Notes: generated by a model from the sequence alone, not told the origin. A stretch of 64,000 nucleotides of DNA from Rouxiella sp. WC2420 (GCF_041200025.1 NZ_CP165628.1:682001-746000); one strand, 5' to 3'. Shown: positions 1 through 10,216, numbered from the stretch's first letter. Numbers and translations are program-made.

Positions 1-1587
1 GCGCCAGAGAAAACCGATGTCCTGCTGATTGGCGGCGGCATTATGAGCGCTTCACTAGGCACCTGGTTAGAAGAACTTCAGCCTAGCTGGAAACAGATCA
101 TGGTCGAGAAACTCGACGGCGTGGCGCTGGAATCTTCCAACGGCTGGAACAACGCGGGCACCGGGCACTCGGCCAACATGGAGCTGAACTATACCCCGGA
201 GCGTCCGGACGGAACTATTGACGTCAGCAAGGCGTTAGAGATCAATGAAGCCTTTATGATCTCGCGCCAATTCTGGACTTCACAGGTAAAAAACGGCGTG
301 CTGAACGATCCGCACTCCTTTATTAACTCGACACCGCACATGAGCTTCGTGTGGGGCGATAAAAACGTTGAGTATCTGACCAAACGTTACGCGGCTCTGC
401 AAAAAACCACGCTGTTCCAGGGCATGAAATTCTCAACCGACCACGGCCAGATTCAGCAATGGGCACCGTTGATAATGGAAGGACGCGACCCACAGCAGAA
501 AGTTGCGGCAACCTGGACGCCGGTAGGCACAGACGTCAACTACGGTGAAATTACCCGCCAGCTAATCGGCAGCCTGAAAAAGAACGACAATTTCAAGCTA
601 GAAACCTCGTCTGAAGTCACTGATTTCTCGCGCAATGCCGACAATTCCTGGCACGTCACCATCAAAGATGCAAAAAGCGGTGACGAGCGCGAAGTTGACG
701 CTAAATATGTATTTATTGGGGCCGGTGGCGGAGCTTTGAAACTGCTGCAAAAAACCGGCATTCCTGAAGGCGAAAATTACGCTGGTTTCCCGGTGGGCGG
801 CTCGTTCCTGGTTACTGAAAACCCGGCGATTACTGAACGTCATCTGGAAAAAGTCTATGGACAGGCTTCCGTAGGCGCACCGCCGATGTCTGTACCGCAT
901 CTTGATGCCCGCTTCCTGGACGGCAAGCGCGTGGTACTGTTCGGGCCTTTTGCTACGTTCTCCACCAAGTTCCTGAAAAACGGTTCACTGTTTGATTTGC
1001 TGAGCACCACCACGACTCACAACTTGCTGCCAATGTCTCACGTTGGCCTGGATAACTTCGACCTGGTTAAGTATCTGATAGGTCAGGTTATGTTGAGTGA
1101 TGACGATCGTTTTGCAGCACTGAAGGAATATTTCCCGAATGCCAAAAAAGAAGACTGGAAGCTGATTCAGGCCGGTCAGCGCGTGCAGATTATCAAAAAA
1201 GACCAGAGTAAAGGTGGCGTGCTGAAACTCGGTACCGAGATTGTTACCGACCAGCAGAAAACCGTAGCTGCTTTGCTGGGTGCTTCTCCCGGCGCATCCA
1301 CCGCTGCACCGATTGCTCTGAACGTGATGCAAAAGCTGTTCCCTGAAGAGTTTAAATCCGCAGCATGGCAGAGCAAGATTCGAAAAATCGTTCCAAGCTT
1401 TGGCCAGAATCTGAATGACGATCCGGCGTTGACTCAGCAAGTGTGGAATGACACCGCAGCGACCCTGGGTCTGGTCAAGCCACCGGTATTGCAGATTTTA
1501 GAGAAGGGCACCGAGGCTCCGGCCGCAGCTGCATCGCAGGATAAAACTGCTGCACCGGCATCTGCACAACACGATATGGCACTGTAA
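1..1587 (+). CDS. mqo: malate:quinone oxidoreductase, 5' end cut by window
   Basis: Membrane-associated FAD enzyme that oxidises L-malate to oxaloacetate and passes electrons to quinone in the TCA cycle. The reading frame is open from base 1, where residues ALA-PRO-GLU precede the FAD-binding glycine motif ([13 protein letters not shown]), so the start lies upstream and the ATG at 43 is internal. About 528 residues are visible against roughly 548 in E. coli Mqo. The conserved segment [14 protein letters not shown] follows the FAD motif as in the family. The C-terminus ends in an Ala-rich tail. A strong terminator follows, so it probably ends its own transcript. Confidence 0.95.
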   Translation, partial: APEKTDVLLIGGGIMSASLGTWLEELQPSWKQIMVEKLDGVALESSNGWNNAGTGHSANMELNYTPERPDGTIDVSKALEINEAFMISRQFWTSQVKNGVLNDPHSFINSTPHMSFVWGDKNVEYLTKRYAALQKTTLFQGMKFSTDHGQIQQWAPLIMEGRDPQQKVAATWTPVGTDVNYGEITRQLIGSLKKNDNFKLETSSEVTDFSRNADNSWHVTIKDAKSGDEREVDAKYVFIGAGGGALKLLQKTGIPEGENYAGFPVGGSFLVTENPAITERHLEKVYGQASVGAPPMSVPHLDARFLDGKRVVLFGPFATFSTKFLKNGSLFDLLSTTTTHNLLPMSHVGLDNFDLVKYLIGQVMLSDDDRFAALKEYFPNAKKEDWKLIQAGQRVQIIKKDQSKGGVLKLGTEIVTDQQKTVAALLGASPGASTAAPIALNVMQKLFPEEFKSAAWQSKIRKIVPSFGQNLNDDPALTQQVWNDTAATLGLVKPPVLQILEKGTEAPAAAASQDKTAAPASAQHDMAL

Positions 1588-1630
1588 TCCCTCGGGCCAC
1601 TTTGTGAGTAGGATGAAATAAAGTCCATAA

Positions 1631-1667
1631 AAAACCGGAGTCGCACGCAGCGACTCCGGTTTTTTTT
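1631..1667 (+). terminator. rho-independent terminator of mqo
   Basis: A 9-bp stem (CCGGAGTCG at 1635-1643 with CGACTCCGG at 1651-1659) closes a 7-nt loop and is followed by eight T residues. It lies 47 bases behind the mqo stop. An A-run before the stem means it could also work for ygiN transcripts arriving on the other strand. Confidence 0.9.
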
Positions 1668-1700
1668 AAGGTTTCTTCTGAATGTAAACTCAGAAATAAA

Positions 1701-2006
1701 TCAGACTTTCTCGATAATATTGATCTTCACATTCACTACATCGCTTTTGATATTTTCGCGGTGTGCGTGCATATGTGCCGCCTGCTGATGATCTTCCAGA
1801 TGAGCCAGACTCTCCCAGTCCTCAATCATAAAGATCGAGTTTGGCGCACTTTGACGCCAGGGGATTTGCCCTTTGACATCGAGAAAAGGCTCGTAGCGAT
1901 GGCAGCCTTTTTCTTCGAGTACGCTCGGCAGCAACTGGGTAATTTTTTCCAGTACAGCATCGCGACGGCCCGGCTTAATGATGATTTCAGCGATAACGGT
2001 TATCAT
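1701..2006 (-). CDS. ygiN: putative quinol monooxygenase YgiN (ABM domain)
   Basis: A 101-residue single-domain protein of the antibiotic biosynthesis monooxygenase (ABM) superfamily, a small dimeric ferredoxin-like fold. The N-terminus MITVIAEIIIKPGRRD and the central SIFMIEDWESLAHLEDH stretch are typical. In E. coli, YgiN has been reported as a menadiol monooxygenase that cycles quinones with MdaB; that role is family knowledge, not visible here. It sits 108 bp downstream of mdaB on the same strand, the same pairing as in E. coli, so the two are probably co-transcribed. Confidence 0.88.
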   Translation of the reverse strand: MITVIAEIIIKPGRRDAVLEKITQLLPSVLEEKGCHRYEPFLDVKGQIPWRQSAPNSIFMIEDWESLAHLEDHQQAAHMHAHRENIKSDVVNVKINIIEKV

Positions 2007-2114
2007 AAAAACCTCGATTTCCCTTTAAATTTGTGAGCCTTAGAAACTTCTTTACTCACATGAATGGTGCACCCTGAGTGTGGCAATAAATGCAGGGTTT
2101 GCCAAACTCAGGTT

Positions 2115-2714
2115 TTACTCAGGTTTTTCAGCTTGACCGAATACGTTTTCCAGGTGCGCGCGATAGTTAGCAAAATAGCCTGCAATGTCCGGCTGTTTGA
2201 TCACGTCGTTACACATAAAGGTTGGCAGGGTATCCATTCCCAGGAACTGGTTGGCTTTGTGGAACGGCAGATAAACACCGTCTACGCCCACGCCGTGGAA
2301 GAACTGATCTTTATCTTCAAACGCTTCCAGCGGAGCATTCCAGGTGACGGAAAGCATGTAGGCAGTGCCTTGGATCAGGCCGCCTGAACCGTATTTTTTC
2401 GAGTCGTCCGAACGGGTACGACCATCGCTTGCATACAGGCTGCCGTGGCCTTCAGTGAAGACTTCATCGATGTATTTTTTCAGCGTCCATGGCGCACCCA
2501 TCCACCAGCCGGGCATCTGATAAATGATGGCATCGGCCCAAAGGTAGCTTTGCACTTCGGCCGCAACGTCGTAACCCTGCTCAATGTGAGTAACGCGAAC
2601 CTCGTGGCCTGCATCGCGCAGAAAAGTGTCGGCAACTTCAGTCAGGCTGATGTTAAGTGCGCCTTTGGAGTGGGCGAAGGTTTTTCCGGCATTGATAATC
2701 AGTATGTTGCTCAT
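2115..2714 (-). CDS. mdaB: NAD(P)H:quinone oxidoreductase MdaB
   Basis: A flavodoxin-like-fold FAD quinone reductase of 199 residues (E. coli MdaB is 193). It reduces quinones by two electrons in the cytoplasm and protects against redox cycling. Recognisable features are the N-terminal ILIINAGKTFAHSKGALN nucleotide-binding segment and the central YQMPGWWMGAPWTLKKYID motif characteristic of MdaB. It is the first gene of a probable mdaB-ygiN operon divergent from parC. A perfect 16-bp palindrome 62 bp upstream of its start is a candidate operator. Confidence 0.93.
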   Translation of the reverse strand: MSNILIINAGKTFAHSKGALNISLTEVADTFLRDAGHEVRVTHIEQGYDVAAEVQSYLWADAIIYQMPGWWMGAPWTLKKYIDEVFTEGHGSLYASDGRTRSDDSKKYGSGGLIQGTAYMLSVTWNAPLEAFEDKDQFFHGVGVDGVYLPFHKANQFLGMDTLPTFMCNDVIKQPDIAGYFANYRAHLENVFGQAEKPE

Positions 2715-2775
2715 GGCATAGACCTCGTAAATAAACTGTTGAGAGGATTGTACCTGAGTTCATTACATTGAAAAA

Positions 2776-2791
2776 TGTGCGCTAGCGCACA
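2776..2791. promoter_or_regulatory. perfect palindrome in the mdaB-parC divergent region
   Basis: TGTGCGCTAGCGCACA is an exact 16-bp palindrome 62 bp before the mdaB start. An imperfect second dyad, TTGCTcatgcAGCAA, lies close by at 2797-2811. The 315-bp region 2715-3029 holds no believable gene, so it must carry the promoters of both mdaB and parC. The binding protein is unknown; a redox- or quinone-responsive regulator is a guess from mdaB. Confidence 0.5.
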
Positions 2792-3029
2792 ATACTGTTG
2801 CTCATGCAGCAATAATCTGGCGGTGTTATCGACTAATTACCCGCTGTTCGCACATTCCCTGCGCGACCCGAACACAGCATCTGTGACAGCAATACGCCAT
2901 ATGATGTACTATCGCGGACATCATCGCCCTGTGCGACAGCGCCCGTGCGTGTCTGCAAGCGGGCCTCCTTATTTTCCAGAACGTTTATTTTCCTGCACAA
3001 CAGTGCCGCGAGTCTGAGGATAAAAAGTA

Positions 3030-5303
3030 ATGAGTGAAGTGACTCATGACGGAACAGAGCGTTTAGCGCTGCATACGTTTACTGAAAATGCCTATTTGAA
3101 CTATTCCATGTACGTCATCATGGACAGGGCACTGCCTTATATAGGCGACGGGCTGAAGCCAGTACAGCGCCGCATTATTTACGCCATGTCCGAGCTGGGT
3201 CTTAGCAATAACGCTAAATTCAAGAAATCGGCACGTACCGTGGGTGACGTGTTGGGTAAGTACCATCCGCACGGCGACAGCGCCTGCTATGAAGCGATGG
3301 TACTGATGGCGCAGCCTTTCTCCTATCGCTATCCGTTAGTTGACGGACAGGGGAACTGGGGTGCGCCGGATGACCCGAAATCGTTCGCGGCTATGCGTTA
3401 TACCGAGTCACGCCTGTCAAAATATGCCGAAGTGCTGCTGCGTGAGCTGGGGCAGGGAACGTCTGATTGGGTGCCAAACTTTGACGGCACCATGCAGGAG
3501 CCGAAAATGCTGCCTGCACGCCTGCCAAATATTTTGCTTAACGGCACGACAGGTATCGCCGTGGGCATGGCGACCGATATTCCGCCGCATAACCTGCGTG
3601 AAGTAGCCAATGCCGCAGTTGCCTTGCTAGAGAAACCGGGCAGTACGCTGGAAGATTTGCTGGAATTCGTTCAAGGGCCTGACTTCCCGACAGAAGCGGA
3701 AATCATTACCCCACGCAGCGAGATCCGTAAAATCTATGAGTCCGGCAAAGGCTCGGTTCGCATGCGTGCGCTGTGGAAAAAAGAAGACGGCGATGCGGTA
3801 ATCACTGCGTTGCCGCACCAGGTTTCCGGTGCCAAGGTGCTGGAACAGATTGCCAACCAGATGCGCGCCAAAAAGCTGCCAATGGTGGAAGATCTTCGCG
3901 ATGAATCGGATCACGAAAACCCGACTCGGCTAGTTATCGTGCCGCGATCGAATCGTGTCGATTTGGATCAGGTGATGAATCACCTGTTCGCGACCACCGA
4001 TCTCGAGCGCAGCTATCGAATCAATATGAACATGATCGGTCTGGACAACCGCCCGCAGGTTAAAGGGTTGGTGGAAATCCTTACCGAATGGTTGTCTTAT
4101 CGCCGTGATACTGTTCGCCGTCGTCTGAATTTCCGACTCGATAAAGTACTGAAACGCCTGCATATCCTGGAAGGTTTACTGATTGCCTTCCTCAGTATCG
4201 ACGAAGTCATTCATATTATTCGTAGTGAAGATGAACCCAAGCCGGTGTTGATGGAGCGTTTTGCGCTTAGCGAAACCCAGGCTGAGGCGATTCTGGAATT
4301 GAAATTACGTCATTTGGCCAGGCTCGAAGAGATGAAAATTCGCGGCGAACAGGACGAATTGGCAAAAGAACGCGATCAGCTACAGGCTCTGCTGGCCTCG
4401 GAACGCAAGCTTAGCACGCTGATTCGCAAAGAAATTCAGGCCGATGCCGAAGCCTACGGTGACGATCGTCGTTCGCCAATTATTGAGCGTGGCGAAGCCA
4501 AGGCGATGAGCGAAAGCGACTTTATCCCGTCGGAACCCGTAACCGTGGTGCTGTCCGCAATGGGGTGGGTGCGCAGCGCCAAGGGTCATGATATCGATCC
4601 GAGTGGCCTGAGTTACAAGGCAGGAGACAGTTTCCGCAGCGCCGCAAAAGGCAAAAGCAACCAGCCAGTGGTGTTTATTGACTCCACCGGTCGCAGCTAT
4701 GCGCTGGACACCAACGCCTTACCTTCTGCCAGAGGGCAGGGCGAGCCGCTGACCGGCAAGTTGACGCCGCCGCCTGGCGCGACGATTCAACAGGTACTGA
4801 TGGCCGCCGATGACCAGAAACTGCTGATGGCTTCCGATGCTGGTTATGGTTTCGTCTGCACATTCAATGATTTAGTCGCACGTAACCGTGCTGGTAAGGC
4901 CATGATTAGCCTGCCAGAAAACGCCACCGCACTGGCACCTATCGAGCTGCTGGGTGACGATGAAATGCTGCTGTCGATAACCAGTGCAGGACGTATGCTG
5001 CTGTTCCCGGTAGCCGATTTGCCGCAACTGTCGAAAGGCAAAGGCAACAAGATTGTCTCGATCCCTTCTGCTGACGCGGCGTCGGGCGCTGACAAGCTGG
5101 CGTGGTTGCTGGTGCTGGCTCCGCAGACCTCTATTACGCTGCACGTTGGTAAGCGCAAGCTGACTCTGCGTCCTGAAGATTTGCAGAAATTCCGCGCCGA
5201 GCGTGGCCGTAAGGGCACCCTGTTGCCGCGTGGATTGCAGCGTATCGACAGGGTTGAAGTCGATGGCCCGGCTCGTCCATCGGTCGGAGAAAGTGAAGAG
5301 TAA
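3030..5303 (+). CDS. parC: DNA topoisomerase IV subunit A
   Basis: ParC is the DNA-cleaving subunit of topoisomerase IV, which decatenates daughter chromosomes together with ParE. The 757 residues align from memory with nearly all of E. coli ParC (752). The quinolone-resistance region reads [16 protein letters not shown], so the positions equal to E. coli Ser80 and Glu84 (here Ser84 and Glu88) are unsubstituted. The active-site Tyr lies in [10 protein letters not shown] at about residue 124. The C-terminal beta-pinwheel region is complete. The start ATG has a GAGGA ribosome site nine bases upstream. It heads the parC-plsC-ftsP gene order shared with E. coli. Confidence 0.98.
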   Translation: MSEVTHDGTERLALHTFTENAYLNYSMYVIMDRALPYIGDGLKPVQRRIIYAMSELGLSNNAKFKKSARTVGDVLGKYHPHGDSACYEAMVLMAQPFSYRYPLVDGQGNWGAPDDPKSFAAMRYTESRLSKYAEVLLRELGQGTSDWVPNFDGTMQEPKMLPARLPNILLNGTTGIAVGMATDIPPHNLREVANAAVALLEKPGSTLEDLLEFVQGPDFPTEAEIITPRSEIRKIYESGKGSVRMRALWKKEDGDAVITALPHQVSGAKVLEQIANQMRAKKLPMVEDLRDESDHENPTRLVIVPRSNRVDLDQVMNHLFATTDLERSYRINMNMIGLDNRPQVKGLVEILTEWLSYRRDTVRRRLNFRLDKVLKRLHILEGLLIAFLSIDEVIHIIRSEDEPKPVLMERFALSETQAEAILELKLRHLARLEEMKIRGEQDELAKERDQLQALLASERKLSTLIRKEIQADAEAYGDDRRSPIIERGEAKAMSESDFIPSEPVTVVLSAMGWVRSAKGHDIDPSGLSYKAGDSFRSAAKGKSNQPVVFIDSTGRSYALDTNALPSARGQGEPLTGKLTPPPGATIQQVLMAADDQKLLMASDAGYGFVCTFNDLVARNRAGKAMISLPENATALAPIELLGDDEMLLSITSAGRMLLFPVADLPQLSKGKGNKIVSIPSADAASGADKLAWLLVLAPQTSITLHVGKRKLTLRPEDLQKFRAERGRKGTLLPRGLQRIDRVEVDGPARPSVGESEE

Positions 5304-5312
5304 GTTTATTCA

Positions 5313-5336
5313 TTCAGGGCACTCAGGTGCCCTGAA
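5313..5336 (+). terminator. hairpin after parC, possible terminator
   Basis: A perfect 10-bp stem (TTCAGGGCAC with GTGCCCTGAA) closes a TCAG tetraloop 10 bases after the parC stop. The downstream tract is T-rich but not a clean T-run, so it could instead protect a 3' end. Confidence 0.5.
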
Positions 5337-5553
5337 TTGTCTTGGTTGTGTTTGCGGCCAGGCTAATGACTTTGGGTTTATACACAAATAAACTATCTTT
5401 GTTGCAAACTTCATTGGTTGAATTAATAAAAACCCTCTCCGGGTTAAGAATAAATATTGTATAGAGACTGCTGAGGCACGAGAATAGCCCAGCGGCAAGG
5501 GAACGGCAGGGTCAGACTCTGTTTGACTTCGGTTGTATGCTTAAGAGGGTGTT

Positions 5554-6297
5554 ATGTTATTTATTTTTCGCTTTATTTATGTTGTGGTTTTCTCAATTCT
5601 GTTATGCATTTTCGGTTCGATTTACTGCCTTTTCAGCCCAAGAAATCCAAAACATGTAGCGACTTTCGGCCATCTTTTTGGCGGACTGGCACCGATATTT
5701 GGCCTCAAGGTTGAAAAGCGTATTCCTGCAGAAGCGGCGCATTACGGTAACTGCATTTATATTGCCAATCACCAGAACAATTACGACATGGTGACGGCGG
5801 CGGCGGTTGTTCAGCCTAGAACCGTGACCGTGGGCAAAAAAAGCCTGATATGGATCCCGTTCTTTGGTCCGCTGTACTGGCTGGCCGGTAATCTGCTTAT
5901 TGACCGTGACAACCGCGCCAAAGCGCATGGCACCATCTCGCAGGTTGTCAGTCAGATCAAAAAGAAAAACGTCTCAATCTGGATGTTCCCGGAAGGTACG
6001 CGCAGCCGTGGCCGTGGTTTGATGCCTTTTAAAACTGGAGCCTTCCACGCGGCAATTGCTGCGGGCGTGCCTATCGTGCCGATCTGTGTATCCAGCACCA
6101 GCAATAAAATAAAGCTGAACCGTTTGAATAACGGCCTGGCGATTGTCGAGATGTTGCCGCCGATTGATACTACGCAATATGGAAAAGAGCGCCTGCGCGA
6201 ATTATCGCAACACTGTCATCAAATAATGGGAGAGAAAATAGCCCAATTAGATGCAGAAGTGGCAAGGCGCGAAGCTGAGATGAAAGTAAAAAAATAA
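5554..6297 (+). CDS. plsC: 1-acyl-sn-glycerol-3-phosphate acyltransferase
   Basis: Inner-membrane enzyme that acylates lysophosphatidic acid to phosphatidic acid in phospholipid synthesis. Length 247 against 245 in E. coli. An N-terminal hydrophobic anchor (residues 1-27) precedes the catalytic HX4D motif (His73 to Asp78 in NHQNNYD) and the substrate-binding FPEGTRSRG motif at about 146. The start follows an AAGAGGGTGTT ribosome site. It lies between parC and ftsP, the same order as in E. coli, after a 250-bp gap with no other gene. Confidence 0.96.
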   Translation: MLFIFRFIYVVVFSILLCIFGSIYCLFSPRNPKHVATFGHLFGGLAPIFGLKVEKRIPAEAAHYGNCIYIANHQNNYDMVTAAAVVQPRTVTVGKKSLIWIPFFGPLYWLAGNLLIDRDNRAKAHGTISQVVSQIKKKNVSIWMFPEGTRSRGRGLMPFKTGAFHAAIAAGVPIVPICVSSTSNKIKLNRLNNGLAIVEMLPPIDTTQYGKERLRELSQHCHQIMGEKIAQLDAEVARREAEMKVKK

Positions 6298-6426
6298 CGG
6301 AATTCTAATCACTGCTTTATGAGCGAGCATATATTGTCTCTCATCAGCCGATGATTATTTAGCGTCCGCCACCATTGAAGGTCAGCGGGATAATTTGAGC
6401 TTTGATTTTGTTCCCATGGAGAAGAT

Positions 6427-7848
6427 ATGTCCCTCAGTCGTCGCAGTTTTTTACAGGCATCTGGAATGGCTTTGGCCGCTGGATCGTTGCCGCTGAGGGC
6501 AAATGCAAGCGGAGCGCAGCCCGTTTTACCTGTGCCTCCGCTGATTGAATCTCGCCGTGGTCAGCCGCTCTTTTTAACCCTTCAGCAAGCACACTGGGCA
6601 TTCCTGGGCGGTAATAAAGCGCCAGTCTGGGGATTTAACGGCATGTATCTTGGCCCTACCGTGCGCGTTTTCAACGGCGACGACGTCAAACTCATTTACA
6701 GTAACCGCCTGCCGTCACCGGCATCCATGACCATCAGCGGTCTGCAAGTTCCCGGAACACTTACGGGCGGTGCCGCGCGTTTGATGTCGGCCGGTAGCGA
6801 CTGGTCTCCGGTGTTGCCTATTCGCCAGCCTGCGGCAACCTGTTGGTATCACGCCAATACCCCCGGCCATATGGCACCGCAGGTCTATAACGGACTCGCG
6901 GGAATGTGGCTGGTAGAAGATGATGTCAGCAAGAGTCTGCCACTGCCAAATCACTATGGCGTAGATGATTTTCCGATCATTATTCAGGACAAGCGACTGG
7001 ATAACTTCGGCGTGCCGCAGTACGACACACCGGCCAGCGGCGGATTTTTTGGCGACACCATGCTGGTTAACGGCGTGCAAAGCCCGTTTGTACAGGTTTC
7101 GCGCGGCTGGGTGCGTCTGCGCCTGCTTAATGCCTCCAATGCCCGTCGCTATGAACTAACGCTGACCGACAATCGCCCGTTCCACGTTATCGCCTCCGAT
7201 CAAGGCTTCTTGCCAGCTCCGGTTGGCGTGCAGCGGCTGTCTTTGGCTCCTGGTGAGCGAAGGGAAGTGCTGGTGGATATGTCCCAAGGCGATGAAGTGT
7301 CTATTTCTGCCGGTGAAGCTGCCGGAATAATGGATCGCCTGCGAGGCCTGTTCCAGCCGTCGAGCATTCTGGTTTCGACCATCGTGTTAACGCTGAAACC
7401 TACAGGGTTGCTGCCGCTGGTGACTGACAATCTGCCGATGCGCCTGCTGGCCGATCAGCTGATTACCGGTAATGTGGTGCGCAGTCGCGAATTCCGTCTG
7501 GGCGATAATCAACCAGGGATCAACGGTGCAGTGTTTGACCCTTCCAGAACTGACGTGCAGGCAATGCAGGGAACCTGGGAGCGTTGGACTATTCATGCCG
7601 ATTTGCCGCAACCTTTCCATGTTCAGGGGGTAACCTTTATGGTTAAAACGGTTAACGGCGCTTCCCCGCTGGTGGAGGATGCCGGTTTCAAGGACACGGT
7701 ATGGGTAGACGGCGAAGTCGAGCTGCTGGTGTACCTGAATCAGCCTTCTTACGATCATTTCCCGTTTTTCTACTACAGCCAGACGCTGGAGCTAGCCGAT
7801 CGCGGCTCGATGGGGCAAATGGTCGTACAACCCTCCACATTCCCCTAA
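6427..7848 (+). CDS. ftsP: cell division protein FtsP (SufI)
   Basis: A periplasmic multicopper-oxidase-like protein that stabilises the divisome under stress; the family is known to lack bound copper. The N-terminus carries a twin-arginine signal (SLSRRSFLQ, residues 2-10, then a hydrophobic stretch ending RANASG). The three cupredoxin-type domains fill 473 residues, close to the 470 of E. coli. It is an exported Tat substrate. The start ATG has a GGAGAAGAT ribosome site. It is the last core gene before the accessory butyrate block. Confidence 0.95.
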   Translation: MSLSRRSFLQASGMALAAGSLPLRANASGAQPVLPVPPLIESRRGQPLFLTLQQAHWAFLGGNKAPVWGFNGMYLGPTVRVFNGDDVKLIYSNRLPSPASMTISGLQVPGTLTGGAARLMSAGSDWSPVLPIRQPAATCWYHANTPGHMAPQVYNGLAGMWLVEDDVSKSLPLPNHYGVDDFPIIIQDKRLDNFGVPQYDTPASGGFFGDTMLVNGVQSPFVQVSRGWVRLRLLNASNARRYELTLTDNRPFHVIASDQGFLPAPVGVQRLSLAPGERREVLVDMSQGDEVSISAGEAAGIMDRLRGLFQPSSILVSTIVLTLKPTGLLPLVTDNLPMRLLADQLITGNVVRSREFRLGDNQPGINGAVFDPSRTDVQAMQGTWERWTIHADLPQPFHVQGVTFMVKTVNGASPLVEDAGFKDTVWVDGEVELLVYLNQPSYDHFPFFYYSQTLELADRGSMGQMVVQPSTFP

Positions 7849-7885
7849 AAATAGCCGAGTGTTTTAGAGGCTCGATGACTTAGTT

Positions 7886-7906
7886 GAACGGCACACTATG
7901 CCGTTC
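7886..7906 (+). terminator. hairpin after ftsP
   Basis: An 8-bp stem (GAACGGCA with TGCCGTTC) closes a 5-nt loop 37 bases beyond the ftsP stop. It is followed only by a weak T-rich stretch, so terminator activity is uncertain. Confidence 0.45.
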
Positions 7907-7943
7907 TTGATGATCTCTCTTTGAAGCGATTTATTGGTCATCA

Positions 7944-8141
7944 CTACTTATATTCGGACTCCAGTAACAATCCTGATATACAAAACTGTAAGTTGGCCAC
8001 TAGCTTTTGTGCCAAAGGCAGGTCAAGTTGAAAAGTTGCATCTTCAATTGAAACTGCCTCATTTTTAAACGAAAGATGAATAACCCCTTTCTCTGACGTT
8101 GAATAGGTTTGTGTAGCAATAGTTATTTTTTGGTTCTTCAT
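7944..8141 (-). CDS. small hypothetical protein at the end of the butyrate operon
   Basis: I do not recognise this 65-residue protein. It begins with Met-Lys-Asn and has a good AAGGAAAATAA ribosome site directly upstream. It has no signal peptide or membrane segment; the middle is mildly acidic and the C-terminal half (residues 38-62) looks amphipathic helical. It lies 75 bp downstream of butyrate kinase on the same strand, so it may be the last cistron of that operon. Codon and base use are AT-rich like the adjacent ptb and buk genes rather than like ftsP. A function cannot be given. Confidence 0.55.
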   Translation of the reverse strand: MKNQKITIATQTYSTSEKGVIHLSFKNEAVSIEDATFQLDLPLAQKLVANLQFCISGLLLESEYK

Positions 8142-8216
8142 TTATTTTCCTTAACTTTGCTTATTTTTATCGAAGTAAAAGACTATAAAGCAAGGTAATA
8201 ACCGAATTTGTGCACA

Positions 8217-9287
8217 TCAATAAGTCAAAATAGGGCGACTACCGTTAACGGTGTCACAGACTCCCTGTGCCAAAGCAAGCATTTCATCCTCGCCCGGGTA
8301 AATGACAACGTTAGGTGTGATAAAATCAATGCTTTGCTTTATAAGCTCCGTCACTTTCACGCTGTAAGAAATTCCACCGGTGATGATTATCGCGTCTACC
8401 TTCCCCTTTAATACTGTGGCTGATGCACCGATATCTTTTGCAATCTGATAAGCCATGGCTTCAAGCACTAATTTTGCTGGTTTGCTGCCATCTCTGATCA
8501 TTGATTCAACGTCCCGGATATCTTTGGTCCCCAGATAAGCGTAAACGCCGCCTTCACCAATGAGTTGTTTGTAGAGATCCTGATAACTGTATTTACCGGA
8601 AAATGCCATCTCCAGCAGGTTTAAAGGCGGGATCCCACCTGCGCGTTCGGGAGAGAAAGCCCCATCTCCGCCAAGTGCAGAGTTAACGTCAACGATACGG
8701 CCTTTCTGGTGTACGCCCACGCTGATCCCACCGCCTAAATGCGCCACGATCAAACTGAGTTCTTCATAGGGTTTGCCTATTTCCGTTGCATAGCGACGAG
8801 CTACAGCTTTATGATTGAGCGCATGAAAAGCTCGTACTCTTGATATCAATGGCATACCCGAGATTTTGGCGATTGGTTCGCACTCGTCGACCACAACAGG
8901 ATCAACGGTATAGGCCTCGTTGTTCTCGTTAGCTTCTTTAGCCAGTTCATAGGCTAAAATCCCGCCCAGGTTAGATGCGTGCTGACCATTCACTCCTTCA
9001 TTGGCATCTTTAAGGTAAGCCTTGTTGATACGATACACTCCGCTTTGCAGATTCTTGACCAACCCACCTCTGCCTACAAAATGTTCAATATCCTCCAGCC
9101 CATACCCGTGCTCTTTAAGCATGTTGAGGATGATCTGCTTTCTAAAATCCTTCTGTGCTGCAATACTTTCGAAGGGTGCAAGGTCTGAAGCGCTGTGGTT
9201 AATCGAGTGGCAGAAAAGGGGAGTAAGATTATTATATACGGCTAATTTTGTAGAGGTAGACCCCGGATTAATCACCAATATATTCAT
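8217..9287 (-). CDS. buk: butyrate kinase
   Basis: Transfers phosphate from butyryl phosphate to ADP, giving butyrate and ATP. It belongs to the acetokinase (ASKHA) family: the N-terminus has the phosphate motif NPGSTSTKLAVY, and further on are AHLGGGISVGVH, DGAFSPERAGGIPPL and a late GGISYS adenosine-motif stretch. The chosen ATG at 9287 gives 356 residues, the usual butyrate kinase length, and has an AGGAAAATACT ribosome site. The frame stays open upstream into ptb but lacks a start signal there. It begins 16 bases after the ptb stop, the classical ptb-buk order of clostridia. A branched-chain acyl kinase role cannot be excluded. Confidence 0.93.
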   Translation of the reverse strand: MNILVINPGSTSTKLAVYNNLTPLFCHSINHSASDLAPFESIAAQKDFRKQIILNMLKEHGYGLEDIEHFVGRGGLVKNLQSGVYRINKAYLKDANEGVNGQHASNLGGILAYELAKEANENNEAYTVDPVVVDECEPIAKISGMPLISRVRAFHALNHKAVARRYATEIGKPYEELSLIVAHLGGGISVGVHQKGRIVDVNSALGGDGAFSPERAGGIPPLNLLEMAFSGKYSYQDLYKQLIGEGGVYAYLGTKDIRDVESMIRDGSKPAKLVLEAMAYQIAKDIGASATVLKGKVDAIIITGGISYSVKVTELIKQSIDFITPNVVIYPGEDEMLALAQGVCDTVNGSRPILTY

Positions 9288-9303
9288 AGTATTTTCCTGT
9301 GAC

Positions 9304-10194
9304 TTAACTTTTGCATTGGGCGATAGCACAGGCAATTGCAAAGTACTTGGTTTTGGCTGAATCAGAACGAGAGGTGAAAACAATTGGGGCCGAGGTGCCT
9401 GTCAAAAAACTGGCACTGTTTGCAGCGCCAAGTTGTGTCATCGTTTTATAAAATACGTTGGCGCTGTTGATCTCGGGCAGCAGGATCAGGTCAACATCAC
9501 CCCCAACCTTGGATGATATTCCCTTGTGTTCACAGGATTCAAAGCTGAAGGCAAGGTCAATGGACAGCGGACCTTCGACCACGCAGTCAGCGTAAATACT
9601 TTGGCTAAGCATGTCGGCGTCCTGAGTTGCAGGAATTGCTTTAGTGACGCGTTCAACCGCCGCGATGACTGCAACTTTGGGTTTTTTTATCCCTAAAAGA
9701 TGAAATATGTCGACTGACTGCCTAAGCATTTTTTCTTTATCACTCAAGGTGGGAGCGATGTTGATTCCGGCATCGGTAGCTGCGAACAGCTTGTGATAAT
9801 AGGGGCTTTGAATAAAAGCAATCTGTGTAACCAGACTCGATTGGCAAATCCCATGTTCTTTGTTCAATATGGCACGTAGATAAATTGAGCTATCCACCAG
9901 ACCTTTCATCAAAATGTCTGCGTTTCCCTGTTTGACTAAAGCTACAGCTTTTTCACAGGCGAGCATTTTGTCAGGTATATCAATAATCTCGACATTCTCG
10001 ATATTGAATGAAATAGACGCTGAAATATTGACTATTTTTTCACGACAACCGATTAAAATAGCTTTACCTAAGCGTTGTTCAATAATTAGTTTAATAGCCT
10101 CAAGGGCGTGTGAGTCTTCAGCTGCGGCTACGGCTATTATTTTTCCTGATTTATTTCTTGCTAATTCGACAAATGACTCAAGGGATTCCAACAT
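9304..10194 (-). CDS. ptb: phosphate butyryltransferase
   Basis: Converts butyryl-CoA and phosphate to butyryl phosphate and CoA. The 296 residues match the phosphotransacetylase/Ptb family length. Typical segments are the LMKGLVDSSIYLRAILNKEHGI region and late GKVGG-like SSKVGGDVDLILLPEI and SAPIVFTSRSDSAKTK stretches. It stands immediately upstream of buk, and phaB lies 120 bp before it. Enterobacteria normally use Pta-AckA for acetate, so a dedicated Ptb-Buk pair points to a longer acyl-CoA substrate. Base composition is AT-rich compared with the surrounding core genes, suggesting acquisition. Confidence 0.92.
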   Translation of the reverse strand: MLESLESFVELARNKSGKIIAVAAAEDSHALEAIKLIIEQRLGKAILIGCREKIVNISASISFNIENVEIIDIPDKMLACEKAVALVKQGNADILMKGLVDSSIYLRAILNKEHGICQSSLVTQIAFIQSPYYHKLFAATDAGINIAPTLSDKEKMLRQSVDIFHLLGIKKPKVAVIAAVERVTKAIPATQDADMLSQSIYADCVVEGPLSIDLAFSFESCEHKGISSKVGGDVDLILLPEINSANVFYKTMTQLGAANSASFLTGTSAPIVFTSRSDSAKTKYFAIACAIAQCKS

Positions 10195-10216
10195 TTACGA
10201 CAAACCTTAAATGGGG

